The position numbers were made by a program, and so were the translations under genes. Under the pieces are notes generated by a model. The model was not told the DNA's origin, searched no databases, and saw only the letters and a program-made list of their open reading frames with translations. A stretch of 47,002 nt of DNA from the IMG/VR virus record IMGVR_UViG_3300024520_000121, positions 1 through 47,002 of that record; one strand, given 5' to 3'. The stretch comes from a virus. Below, one piece after another: positions 15,063 through 21,872 of the stretch. Position 1 is the first letter of the stretch. The number at the start of each line of letters is the position of its first letter.

Positions 15063-15523
15063 GACCTGACATAGAGAAGGCCCAGGGAGCTTGCACTCAA
15101 CCCGGGCCATCGTCTACTCTTGCTCGTGCGATCGAACAGATGGGTGTGAAGGTAGCACAACTCCGCCTGTCTTTCCAGTCGCGCCGGTTCTCGTCGCAGA
15201 GCTTTCCCGGGATATCAAGAGAAGCCGCGAGCCAGTTCCTGCCTGGGAGGTGCGGTCCCGGGGGGCAGGGTCACCAAGATTCCTCGGGAGGGGCTTCCTT
15301 CAGCAAACCTGAGTGCCGTGCTCAGACCCTTGGTCTCCAAGGGGGAGGGGGGTTTGATCCAGGGGCCGAGCCCGAGCGTCCGTCAAAGTGCCCGTCCAAC
15401 CATCCATGTGGAAACCCCGCGAGCCAGGAGGAGCACGAGTGTCCCTACTCGGAGATCTGCGAGGAAAATGGCCCGTGCTGGTGTTGCGAGGACTGCGAAG
15501 GTCAGTGTAGAGATGACATCTAA
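15059..15523 (+). CDS. 154-residue protein with Cys-rich C-terminus
   Basis: Starts at ATG 15059, overlapping the previous stop as ATGA. Residues 1-100 are Gly/Ser/Pro-rich and look disordered. The last 45 residues hold ten cysteines in CPSNHPCG, HECPYSEIC and CWCCEDCEGQC, a spacing suited to one or two zinc sites. A different frame is open across part of this gene, but it has no ribosome site here and its real gene begins at 15786. The long weak N-terminus makes the exact start less certain than the C-terminus. Confidence 0.5.
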   Translation: MRPDIEKAQGACTQPGPSSTLARAIEQMGVKVAQLRLSFQSRRFSSQSFPGISREAASQFLPGRCGPGGQGHQDSSGGASFSKPECRAQTLGLQGGGGFDPGAEPERPSKCPSNHPCGNPASQEEHECPYSEICEENGPCWCCEDCEGQCRDDI

Positions 15524-15537
15524 CCAAGGAGTGAACG

Positions 15538-15786
15538 ATGCCACTGGTACCAAGGGAACGAGAACTGTTTTGCGACGAGCCACTCTGTGCGTGGTGTGGG
15601 GCACCGCGGAAGTCGGACAGCGAGACCTGTTCCAAAGAGTGTGCGCAGGAGTGGGACGAGTGGACGGAGGACTCCGAGCAGGACCGGCGGGACGAGGAGG
15701 ACGACAAGCACGACCGGGAGCAATACGCTCGGGAGTTGGGCATGGGGCTGGGGGTCGAGGCCTACAACGACGCGATGGGGTTCTGA
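15538..15786 (+). CDS. Small zinc-ribbon protein with charged tail
   Basis: An 82-residue protein; AAGGAG six nt before ATG 15538 supports the start. CDEPLCAWCG and CSKEC (residues 12-33) form a four-Cys knuckle that resembles the FCS/CxxCG zinc finger of many phage early proteins. The remainder is a highly charged helix rich in Asp, Glu and Arg (EQDRRDEEDDKHDREQYARE). Such tails can mimic nucleic acid or mediate protein binding. The stop overlaps the next start as TGATG. Confidence 0.65.
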   Translation: MPLVPRERELFCDEPLCAWCGAPRKSDSETCSKECAQEWDEWTEDSEQDRRDEEDDKHDREQYARELGMGLGVEAYNDAMGF

Positions 15787-15944
15787 TGGACTACATCTTA
15801 GCTGCAGTTGGGGTGACGTTGGCAGTGAGTACGGTGTGGGCCGTGTGGCACATGGGGTACGCCTGCGGCATGAGCGAGGGAGAGGCCCGGGTGCTGAGGA
15901 TGGTCGGGCTACGGAAGAGAGACAAGGAGGTGAAAGATGGATGA
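15786..15944 (+). CDS. 52-residue single-span membrane protein
   Basis: ATG 15786 is coupled to the preceding stop (TGATG). Residues 2-30 are hydrophobic (MDYILAAVGVTLAVSTVWAV, then WHMGYACGMS), giving one membrane helix. The basic C-terminus RVLRMVGLRKRDKEVK should lie in the cytoplasm. A longer frame extends upstream to 15318 but overlaps two better genes. Function unknown; holin-like or superinfection-exclusion roles are possible. Confidence 0.55.
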   Translation: MDYILAAVGVTLAVSTVWAVWHMGYACGMSEGEARVLRMVGLRKRDKEVKDG

Positions 15945-16314
15945 CAGCAACAGGCACAACAGGATCAAGGAGTTGGCGGTCATGCTGATGAGGGAGCGTC
16001 TGCATTGGGTTATCCCGATGGGGTTCCCGGACAGCGAGAGGGTCATCGACAAGGTGAGAGACTTGAGTGTCACCGGGACCGCCTTCACCGTCCTGACCTG
16101 GACAGAAGAGATCGCGAACAACCAACTGGTGGGCATGATCTTCTTCCCCAAGCTTCTGTACCCAGAGCGGAGCGTGCGAGAGGCCCTGAAGGATCTGTGC
16201 TTGTTTGAGGATCTGCCGTCTGACCAGCGGGACCTCATCATCAGCCGGGACGTGGGCGAGCGAATGAAGGAGGTCATGGTGGAGATGTTGCAGGGTCGAC
16301 CGGGGGATAACTGA
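15937..16314 (+). CDS. 125-residue protein, unknown
   Basis: GGAGG six nt before ATG 15937 fixes the start. The fold appears alpha/beta, with helix RIKELAVMLMRERLHWVI, strands AFTVLTWTEE and GMIFFPKLLY, and a C-terminal helix VGERMKEVMVEMLQG. There are no cysteine clusters, unlike most of its neighbours. I recognise no family. It begins inside the end of the membrane-protein gene and ends one base into the zinc-ribbon gene, so it is translated as part of the cassette. Confidence 0.6.
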   Translation: MDDSNRHNRIKELAVMLMRERLHWVIPMGFPDSERVIDKVRDLSVTGTAFTVLTWTEEIANNQLVGMIFFPKLLYPERSVREALKDLCLFEDLPSDQRDLIISRDVGERMKEVMVEMLQGRPGDN

Positions 16315-16838
16315 TGACTGACGACGTGCTGCACCTCCAGTGCGGGCATACATGGCGCAACCGCGAGCAGGCCGTAGCTATGGATGCAGACTATGGGGAC
16401 GGCATATGGCACTGTCCGTACTGCAACAAAAAGGTCGAGGAGGGTGCGCCGAGGAGCGACGTGCTGCTGGAGCTGGAGTGCGGACACACCTTCAAGAAAA
16501 CGCCCATGGACATCAGCGACGATGGTCGGTGGACGTGTCAGCGGTGCAATTACGCAAGAAGACTTGTCGTCGCCCGATGGGAGAAGCGCGTGCCTGTGGA
16601 GCAGGAGTACAAGAGGCCGGTGGAGGTAGTGGAAAGACTTCGCGGTGAGCATCTTGTGCGTGCCGGGACCTCTGTTACGGTAGATGCGAACGAACTCCAG
16701 CTAGTTCTCGATTACTACGAGCGCCTGGAGGACGTGGCGAAGGCTACAGCATTCCTGGAGAAGGCGGACATCCGTGGGGAGTACAAGTTCTCCTTCGACG
16801 AGATACGCAAGGCGCGCAAGCGAGCGGGGTGGAAGTGA
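16314..16838 (+). CDS. Double zinc-ribbon protein with helical C-terminus
   Basis: A 174-residue protein whose start overlaps the previous stop as TGATG. Two similar zinc modules follow each other. LQCGHTWRN...WHCPYCNKK (about 8-40) and LECGHTFKK...WTCQRCNYA (about 54-81) each use a C-G-H plus C-x-x-C set, pointing to internal duplication. Residues 115-174 form a helical region (DANELQLVLDYYERLEDVAK). It could bridge nucleic acid or a host protein. It is the clearest zinc protein of this cassette, but the target is unknown. Confidence 0.65.
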   Translation: MTDDVLHLQCGHTWRNREQAVAMDADYGDGIWHCPYCNKKVEEGAPRSDVLLELECGHTFKKTPMDISDDGRWTCQRCNYARRLVVARWEKRVPVEQEYKRPVEVVERLRGEHLVRAGTSVTVDANELQLVLDYYERLEDVAKATAFLEKADIRGEYKFSFDEIRKARKRAGWK

Positions 16839-16882
16839 TGGAGGACATACCCGGAACAGTAGATAAGCCTGGCTACCTATGA
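16838..16882 (+). CDS. Possible 14-residue micro-ORF
   Basis: ATG 16838 overlaps the previous stop as TGATG and reads MEDIPGTVDKPGYL before TGA. Only the coupling supports it; the length is too short for coding evidence. It may keep ribosomes moving toward the next gene, whose own GGAGG lies just before 16913. Confidence 0.25.
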   Translation: MEDIPGTVDKPGYL

Positions 16883-16912
16883 ATTCGTTGACGCCGTGAG
16901 AGAGGAGGGGGA

Positions 16913-17131
16913 ATGAAGCGCTGCAACGCCTGCAAGAAGGTCCTGTGGTGGTGGCAGTTCACCTTGCCCCATATCCACTGGGACTGCCGCGACCTCTACC
17001 GGGAGCAACTCATTGCGGAGTTGAAGCTGGAAAACCCACACTGGCCCAACCAGCCCAACATCAGAATCTGGGAGGCGTGGCAACGGGGACGGTCAGCGGC
17101 AATGGAGAAGCTCACGCGAGGGTGGAAGTGA
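16913..17131 (+). CDS. Trp-rich zinc-finger protein, paralog A
   Basis: A 72-residue protein; GGAGGGGG directly before ATG 16913 supports the start. MKRCNACKKVLWWWQFTLPH is followed by IHWDC, giving a C-x-x-C...H-x-x-C zinc site with an unusual Trp cluster. The N-terminus is clearly related to that of the gene at 18145 (MKRC..C.K...W.WQ....H..C). The C-terminal half is helical. Target unknown. Confidence 0.65.
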   Translation: MKRCNACKKVLWWWQFTLPHIHWDCRDLYREQLIAELKLENPHWPNQPNIRIWEAWQRGRSAAMEKLTRGWK

Positions 17132-17367
17132 TGGTCTACATGGAAGCAATGGACAAAATCAATGACCTGAAGCAGGAGCTTGACGCCCTCAAGGCCAGGT
17201 CGTGCGCGACGTGTGTTCACCTGGGATGGCGGTACGCAATAGGTACTCGGGAGACGAAGTACGACTACTGTGAGAGGCCTGGTGGGGACTTCCAGGGGTG
17301 GATGTTCCAGGACCCTCCATTCGACATAACCAAGGACGGCTGCTTCAGGTGGGAGGGGAAGGAATGA
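17131..17367 (+). CDS. 78-residue coiled-coil and Cys protein
   Basis: ATG 17131 overlaps the previous stop (TGATG). Residues 1-22 form a heptad-like helix (MEAMDKINDLKQELDALKA). Then CATCVHLGWRY, YDYCERPGG and KDGCFRW place four cysteines in an arrangement I have seen in small phage proteins that bind one zinc. The stop overlaps the next gene as ATGA. No function is assigned. Confidence 0.6.
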   Translation: MVYMEAMDKINDLKQELDALKARSCATCVHLGWRYAIGTRETKYDYCERPGGDFQGWMFQDPPFDITKDGCFRWEGKE

Positions 17368-17717
17368 CGAGCGTGTTCGCCTACGGGTTGATCGTGGTGG
17401 AGGACAAGCAGTCCTGCCGAGGGGCCCTGAAGATTGACACCCCAGAGGAGGGCGCGGCGTACCTGAACCGTGACGACGTGATCGTGCTGCGCGACTACCT
17501 GACGAAGAAGCTGGAGGAGTGGGCGACGGTCAGGGAGGGAGACCTGTTGATTGACACAACGAAGGACTTCACGGTGGTTGACGCACGGAAGCTGCAGGAG
17601 TGTCCGATGTGCGGAGAGACGGTGCCCATGCTGTTCCAGCACAAGCCAGAGAAGTGGATCTGCTCGCACTGCTGCGACAAGGAGGACGGGGATGAACCTG
17701 GAGTGCCCGAAGTGTGA
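17364..17717 (+). CDS. 117-residue protein with C-terminal zinc ribbon
   Basis: ATG 17364 overlaps the previous stop as ATGA. Residues 1-75 are alpha/beta (FAYGLIVVEDK, DDVIVLRDYLTKKLEEWATV, LIDTTKDFTVVDARKL). CPMCGETVPM and WICSHCCDK (about 80-107) form a rubredoxin-like C-x-x-C pair of knuckles. It is one of several consecutive genes pairing a small helical domain with a zinc ribbon. Partner unknown. Confidence 0.6.
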   Translation: MTSVFAYGLIVVEDKQSCRGALKIDTPEEGAAYLNRDDVIVLRDYLTKKLEEWATVREGDLLIDTTKDFTVVDARKLQECPMCGETVPMLFQHKPEKWICSHCCDKEDGDEPGVPEV

Positions 17718-17871
17718 CGCCGACCTGGGCGTGGAGTTCTCCTGGGACGACATCCAGTGTCCAGGCTGCAAGGTCATGCTCGGGTTCACCTTCGAGTACC
17801 TGGGCTGGGGCAACCTGATTAGTGAGCCGTTCGTGAGGGAGGAGGATGAAGATGAACAAAGTAGAGGCTGA
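17692..17871 (+). CDS. 59-residue zinc-ribbon protein
   Basis: ATG 17692 lies inside the end of the previous gene (26-bp overlap), with GAGGACGGGG upstream. LECPKCDADLGV and IQCPGCKVML make a compact C-P-x-C / C-P-x-C ribbon, and the C-terminus is acidic (REEDEDEQSRG). Its small size and fold resemble transcription-elongation-type or RNA-polymerase-binding ribbons, but this is analogy only. Confidence 0.6.
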   Translation: MNLECPKCDADLGVEFSWDDIQCPGCKVMLGFTFEYLGWGNLISEPFVREEDEDEQSRG

Positions 17872-18148
17872 GATTCTTAGAGACCTGTGCAACGTCGTCA
17901 TATTGAAGGGTGTCATGGAGATGCGCTGGTACAAGGCTCCGAACGATGTCCTCTGGTGTACCCCGGGAGCCCTCTGGGAATTGAAGGTGTTCTGTGATGG
18001 CGGGGACTATGACTACATCGACAGCTACCGGGAGCATTCTGGCAGCGAGTGGGTGGACGCACCCTCACTATTTGTTCAGTACCCTTTGCCGGAGCACCTC
18101 AAGGATGACTGGGAGAACCTTGTCAAAGAAGAGTGGCACCGACCATGA
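17852..18148 (+). CDS. 98-residue protein, unknown
   Basis: GGAGG six nt before ATG 17852 favours this start over ATG 17846. The protein opens with a helix (NKVEAEILRDLCNVVILKGV) and continues as an aromatic alpha/beta region (MRWYKAPNDVLW, LWELKVFCDGGDYDYI, DAPSLFVQYPLPEHLKDDWE). No zinc pattern. It overlaps the 59-residue gene and is coupled as ATGA to the next. Function unknown. Confidence 0.55.
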   Translation: MNKVEAEILRDLCNVVILKGVMEMRWYKAPNDVLWCTPGALWELKVFCDGGDYDYIDSYREHSGSEWVDAPSLFVQYPLPEHLKDDWENLVKEEWHRP

Positions 18149-18429
18149 AGCGCTGTAGCAACTGCAACAAGATCATTTGGCCGTGGCAGTGGTCTAGGGC
18201 CAGGGTTCACGACAAGTGCTATCAGCCCATGCCGCTGGGGGAGTTCCGAGAACACATCGTCACCTTCATCCGGAAGCACGACGGCGAGCAGGAGTGGGGT
18301 GGCCTTGCGTCTCAGGAGAAAATGTCCGGCAAGGAGATGGACGCCTGTATCCGAGAGCACTATGACCTGACACTGAGGTGCCGCCTTGGGGAGATCATCC
18401 CGTACCGAGGTCCAGGTGAGACGTCGTAG
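18145..18429 (+). CDS. Trp-rich zinc-finger protein, paralog B
   Basis: A 94-residue protein whose ATG 18145 overlaps the previous stop as ATGA. MKRCSNCNKIIWPWQWSRAR then VHDKC gives the same C-x-x-C...H-x-x-C plus Trp pattern as the gene at 16913, and the two N-termini align without gaps over 25 residues. The rest is diverged and helical (MSGKEMDACIREHYDLTLRC). The two genes are a duplicated pair separated by four others. Confidence 0.6.
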   Translation: MKRCSNCNKIIWPWQWSRARVHDKCYQPMPLGEFREHIVTFIRKHDGEQEWGGLASQEKMSGKEMDACIREHYDLTLRCRLGEIIPYRGPGETS

Positions 18430-18721
18430 CTTCCTCCGAGGGCTCCTGGGCGCAGCGGTCGTCGCGGTCACCTCGGAACTAGACCTCCTGCCGAGCTTCA
18501 GGCCTAGCCCGTGGCCTAGCGTAGAGCCGGTGAAGCCGATTACCTACGAGTGTTTCCAGGCCGCCATGGATTCCGTGTGGGAGCAGAAGGCCATAGAGAT
18601 AGACGAGTTCTGGTCTGCCCCATCGGTCCGGGAGTGGTACGCCAGGAACCTGTCTATTTCTTCTTCTTCGCAGCCGCCATCCGCTTCCGGTACCGAGCGT
18701 AGAACCCCCCGCCCTCCCTGA
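18416..18721 (+). CDS. Protein with twin-arginine (Tat) signal
   Basis: A 101-residue protein starting at GTG 18416 with GAGG five nt upstream. The N-terminus RRRSFLRGLLGAAVVAVTS has the S/T-R-R-x-F-L-K-like Tat motif followed by a hydrophobic core. A domain with ITYECFQAAMDSVWEQKAIE follows, which I recall from other phage Tat-motif proteins of unknown function. The last 23 residues (SISSSSQPPSASGTERRTP and on) run 68 bp into the convergent lipoprotein gene. If exported folded, it would act in the periplasm or cell envelope; the phage purpose is unknown. Confidence 0.55.
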   Translation: MRRRSFLRGLLGAAVVAVTSELDLLPSFRPSPWPSVEPVKPITYECFQAAMDSVWEQKAIEIDEFWSAPSVREWYARNLSISSSSQPPSASGTERRTPRPP

Positions 18722-18887
18722 GAGCCCAGGCAGCAAGGACGATGGGTGTCCCCTGGCCCAGGCCTCCAGCAAGGTCCGCTGTCGTGTCCGCCAAGCTCAC
18801 CCCTGTCACCGGGTCCGGTCTTGTGAAGGCGTCCAGGGCTGCGCACCCCGAGAGAGTCAGGACTACCAGGATCAGTGCGTTCCTCAT
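18654..18887 (-). CDS. Small lipoprotein, spanin-like
   Basis: A 77-residue protein; ATG 18887 overlaps the previous stop as ATGA. MRNALILVVLTLSGC is a signal peptide with lipobox LSGC (Cys15), so it should be lipidated and held in a membrane. A hydrophobic stretch PIVLAAWALREGGGFYARY follows, and the C-terminus ends in KRMAAAKKKK. It is the last gene of the late unit. With the next two genes it forms a set resembling Rz/Rz1 spanins, which fuse inner and outer membranes at lysis. The assignment rests on topology, not homology. Confidence 0.5.
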   Translation of the reverse strand: MRNALILVVLTLSGCAALDAFTRPDPVTGVSLADTTADLAGGLGQGTPIVLAAWALREGGGFYARYRKRMAAAKKKK

Positions 18888-19297
18888 GCTGAGGTACCTC
18901 CATTCTTGCGGCGGTTGATGATGTACCAGGTCGCTGCCATGAGGGCTCCACCACTACCAGTGGCAATGCCCGTCTCTTTGGAAACCCAGTTGCCACCGTC
19001 ACCGTGGTCGTGCTCAGGGTCAGGGACGATAGCTATCCGAGCTGGCGGCATCTGAGGCAGGAACTCCCGGATGTCATCGATCTCAGCCTTGCGGTCTGTG
19101 AGCACCCACCCGACGTTCACCCCGTAGTTGTAGCCATCGAGGTCTGAGTTCACGTCGGTGAGCCAGCTGGAGTGCTCGAAGGAGGCGTCTCCCCTATTCT
19201 CTCCGTACAGGAGGTTCACGGTGTCCGGGTACAGGTCGCCAGGGACGTTGCCAGAGATACACCCGGAGAGCAGGAGGAGTGGCAGGAGGCGCTTCAT
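18884..19297 (-). CDS. Lipoprotein with C-terminal membrane span
   Basis: A 137-residue protein with MKRLLPLLLLSGC (lipobox Cys13) and a C-terminal hydrophobic segment TGSGGALMAATWYIINRR. The middle is acidic and beta-like (NYGVNVGWVLTDRKAEIDD). It would be anchored at both ends, one lipid and one helix. It overlaps its neighbours as ATGA, so its dose is linked to the coiled-coil protein upstream and the second lipoprotein downstream. A spanin or outer-membrane accessory role is inferred. Confidence 0.5.
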   Translation of the reverse strand: MKRLLPLLLLSGCISGNVPGDLYPDTVNLLYGENRGDASFEHSSWLTDVNSDLDGYNYGVNVGWVLTDRKAEIDDIREFLPQMPPARIAIVPDPEHDHGDGGNWVSKETGIATGSGGALMAATWYIINRRKNGGTSA

Positions 19298-19524
19298 CTC
19301 GGGGGCAGTCTCTGGAGGATCTCCTTGACGTCGAGGCTGAGGACTTCGAGTCGCTGGTTGACCTCAGTCCTATCCCTGTTGCACTCGTCGCGGAAATGCT
19401 CCATGTCCTTCTCGTGGGTGCCCTTCAACTCCTCGTGCAGAAACACCGAGACCGCCACGGCTACCACTACCGCGCCACCGCTCCAGAGAAGGGACTTCAC
19501 ACTGTTGCCGTTTGTCGTAGCCAT
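19294..19524 (-). CDS. Membrane-anchored coiled-coil protein (i-spanin or holin-like)
   Basis: A 76-residue protein. One membrane helix (SLLWSGGAVVVAVAVSVFL, about 11-29) is followed by a charged heptad region (ELKGTHEKDMEHFRDECNRD, then EVNQRLEVLSLDVKEILQRL). This matches the topology of an inner-membrane spanin or of small haemolysin-XhlA-type proteins. The start codon directly abuts the glycosidase stop. No endolysin gene is evident nearby. Confidence 0.5.
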   Translation of the reverse strand: MATTNGNSVKSLLWSGGAVVVAVAVSVFLHEELKGTHEKDMEHFRDECNRDRTEVNQRLEVLSLDVKEILQRLPPR

Positions 19525-21588
19525 CTATTGCTTGTCCAGGAAGAGCACCCAGCAGTCTGTTTCATCGTCACCGGGCAGGGTGCTGGGTGGAGTGGGTAGA
19601 GTGGCGGGGCTGGCCCAGGCAACCGTGGTCTTTCGAGTTCCGGCACCGGGCAGCGTTCCGTCGTTGTCTTCTTCGGCGTTGAACCAGTAGCAGTCCCAGG
19701 TATCTAAGGTGAAGCCCTCGAAGTCCAGGGTGGCAGTCTCGCCGCCAACAGTAAAGTCCACCCCTTCCTCGAAGACACACATGTAGTACTCGCCGTCCGC
19801 GGTGCCCGAGGTGGAGTAAGAGGCCATGAGGTGGAACTCAACATCGGGTAGCCCACCAACTCCGGTACGGAGATCCTCTCGGTATTCCATGGTCTGGAAG
19901 GGCACGTTTTTGTTCATCATGTCCAGGCAGAGCCAGGTCCGCTCCCACCACAGGTCCCAGTCCTCGAAGTCGTCCAGGTTCACATCGTCACAGTCAACGT
20001 TGACCGGGATAGGGGAGTTGAACGCCACACACCCAAGGTAGCTCATGTGTCCACGGCCACCCGCGCACGCGGCAACCCAGAGGTCTTGCTTGAGGTGGTC
20101 TATCTGATGACCCGTGTCTCCCGGTGACCCCTCCCCGTCCCTTTGGATTCCCAGCCTAGTGGGCCCGGCCTCCTCAAGGGTGCGTGTCCAAGGAACCTCT
20201 CGCGGCCGCTTCTGAATTCCTCCGTGGTCGTACTGATCGTCGTACCAATCCTCCGCCAAGCGGTGCGCGTTGTTCCGGATGCCCCCGGTGGTGTTGAAGT
20301 AGTTGGTGACCTGTACCCCTACCCCAGAGAAATTCTCCCTGGTGACCTGGTGCGAGATGGTGAGGATGGCGTTGCTTGCTCCAGCGAGAAGGTGAACGAT
20401 CACCGAGTGGCCGTAGGGATCCAGGGGCCGGTTCAGTCCATTGCCGTGCTCTCCCCAGACCGACCACACGTCGGAGATCCTCTGTTCGCTGACGCCCGTA
20501 CTGTGAGGCCACTCCTCGGTGATGCACCAGGTGATGGCGTTGAGGTACCCGAATCGGGCAAACATCTCTCGGTAGAAGATCAGCCGGCGGTCCTCAAGGT
20601 TGAGCCCTGTCCTCATGTGCCCCAGGAGGTTGATGTTTTCGGTTTCCCCCATGTAGAACGTGAGGTGCAGGCCCATCTCGTTGGCGTAGTCGAAGACGAT
20701 TTGCCACTGGTCGAGCTTACTGCAGTCGTAGGCGGTCTGTTCGCTGCTGGTGTTGTTGATGATGGCGGTGTTGGTGGTCGCCTCCCAGGGCCACACATCC
20801 TGTCCATCCCCAGCGACGTTCATGAGCATCACGTAGATACTGTTCACCCCCCGACGAGGCGTGTCGATGATGGGAGGGGAGCCCTCGTTGTAGCCGACCA
20901 GGTAGTTGATCGAACCGATGATCCCCTTGCCCTTGGTGCTCTGCCACGTTGGGTCCGCCGATCTCCAGCTCGCGACGTGGGTAGACCACGAGTGCCGGTA
21001 GGTGCCATTGCCAAGCGGGGCCGGAACCATGGGCGTGTTGTCAAAGTCACCGGTGGCCAGCCAGTTCTCCGGACTCCCCGCGCCCACCTTGAAGAAGAAC
21101 GTGCTGTCCCCCATGAACTTCAGGGCCCCGGTGGTGGCGTCCATCTGCAACAGGCCCCTATTGCGGAAGTCGGGGAGACTCTTGGTGGTGGCGTTGATGG
21201 TGATGGCCCCGGTGTATCCGTCGAAGTCGACAGGGGTTCCGGCAACGAATGGGTCCGCGGCCACCCGGGCTCCAGCCACAAACTCCGCAACCCAGTTCCA
21301 GATACCTGTCTCCTCCGGGGCCCAGTGAACTCGCCACGTCTTTCCCGTTGTTGCACTGGTCTCGGCAGCGTCCCCGTCAGCGGCAAAGTAACCAGGGATC
21401 TTGCGCACCGTACCGCTGACCGAGTGAGTGAAGGTGACGTTGAGCCTGCGGTTCTCGAAGATCCCAGAGGTCTCGTTGGAATTGATGTCCTGTTCGAACT
21501 CCAGGGTGACCTTGTCCCAGAGCTCCTTGATGAGAGCCTTCGGTGGAAGTGTCTGCGGAGCGAGGGCGAGGACGAGTGCTGCAAGCAT
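19525..21588 (-). CDS. Secreted DUF5060-type glycoside hydrolase
   Basis: A 687-residue protein. MLAALVLALAPQTLPP looks like a signal peptide. Residues 25-115 match the DUF5060 beta-sandwich (VTFTHSVSG, VHWAPEETGIWNWVAEF). A TIM-barrel-like region follows with WQIVFDYANEMGLHLTFYMG (295-314), GETEN and YREMFARFGYLNAITWCITE (339-358), the order seen in DUF5060/GH140-like enzymes of environmental bacteria. Glu358 or Glu359 is a catalytic candidate. AAAGGA seven nt before ATG 21588 supports the start. It lies between the internal virion genes and the spanin-like set, so it could attack host or biofilm polysaccharide at exit, or be a host-derived auxiliary enzyme. Substrate unknown. Confidence 0.7.
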   Translation of the reverse strand: MLAALVLALAPQTLPPKALIKELWDKVTLEFEQDINSNETSGIFENRRLNVTFTHSVSGTVRKIPGYFAADGDAAETSATTGKTWRVHWAPEETGIWNWVAEFVAGARVAADPFVAGTPVDFDGYTGAITINATTKSLPDFRNRGLLQMDATTGALKFMGDSTFFFKVGAGSPENWLATGDFDNTPMVPAPLGNGTYRHSWSTHVASWRSADPTWQSTKGKGIIGSINYLVGYNEGSPPIIDTPRRGVNSIYVMLMNVAGDGQDVWPWEATTNTAIINNTSSEQTAYDCSKLDQWQIVFDYANEMGLHLTFYMGETENINLLGHMRTGLNLEDRRLIFYREMFARFGYLNAITWCITEEWPHSTGVSEQRISDVWSVWGEHGNGLNRPLDPYGHSVIVHLLAGASNAILTISHQVTRENFSGVGVQVTNYFNTTGGIRNNAHRLAEDWYDDQYDHGGIQKRPREVPWTRTLEEAGPTRLGIQRDGEGSPGDTGHQIDHLKQDLWVAACAGGRGHMSYLGCVAFNSPIPVNVDCDDVNLDDFEDWDLWWERTWLCLDMMNKNVPFQTMEYREDLRTGVGGLPDVEFHLMASYSTSGTADGEYYMCVFEEGVDFTVGGETATLDFEGFTLDTWDCYWFNAEEDNDGTLPGAGTRKTTVAWASPATLPTPPSTLPGDDETDCWVLFLDKQ

Positions 21589-21701
21589 GACGGGTTCCTT
21601 TGGATATGAAGAGAGGCCTCGCCGTCCTTACCGAATCTGGTGGGTTTCAGTAGGAGGAAGGGAGACCTCAAGTACGAAGGAGGAAAAGCTACTCCGGTGG
21701 A

Positions 21702-21842
21702 TCAGCCGGAGCTTGAGTACGTGTTGTGGATCCAGCCGTTGGCGTAGGGAGGCTTGTGGGTGCCGTAGCACTTCGATGCCTCCTGGAAGCTCGCGGCCTG
21801 GTGATCCTTGGGACCGTAGTGACCCTTGTACATGGACTTCAT
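21702..21842 (-). CDS. 46-residue small protein
   Basis: ATG 21842 has AAGGAG six nt upstream, in the gap between the 1982-residue gene and the glycosidase. It reads MKSMYKGHYGPKDHQAASFQ, continues EASKCYGTHKPPYANGW, and is rich in Tyr, His, Lys and Gly with one Cys. No membrane span or known domain. A longer 80-codon frame in the same region has no comparable ribosome site. The remaining gap 21589-21701 shows no gene or clear terminator. Confidence 0.5.
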   Translation of the reverse strand: MKSMYKGHYGPKDHQAASFQEASKCYGTHKPPYANGWIHNTYSSSG

Positions 21843-21872
21843 GAGAAACTCCTTTCGTTCGAACGAACACTG

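Noticed and set aside
15318-15785. Long N-terminal extension of the 52-residue membrane protein
   Set aside because: It overlaps two genes with cysteine motifs and ribosome sites; the TGATG coupled start at 15786 explains the real gene.
20143-21609. 488-codon plus-strand frame opposite the DUF5060-type glycosidase
   Set aside because: Antisense shadow: the minus frame has a signal peptide and clear family motifs, while this one has none.
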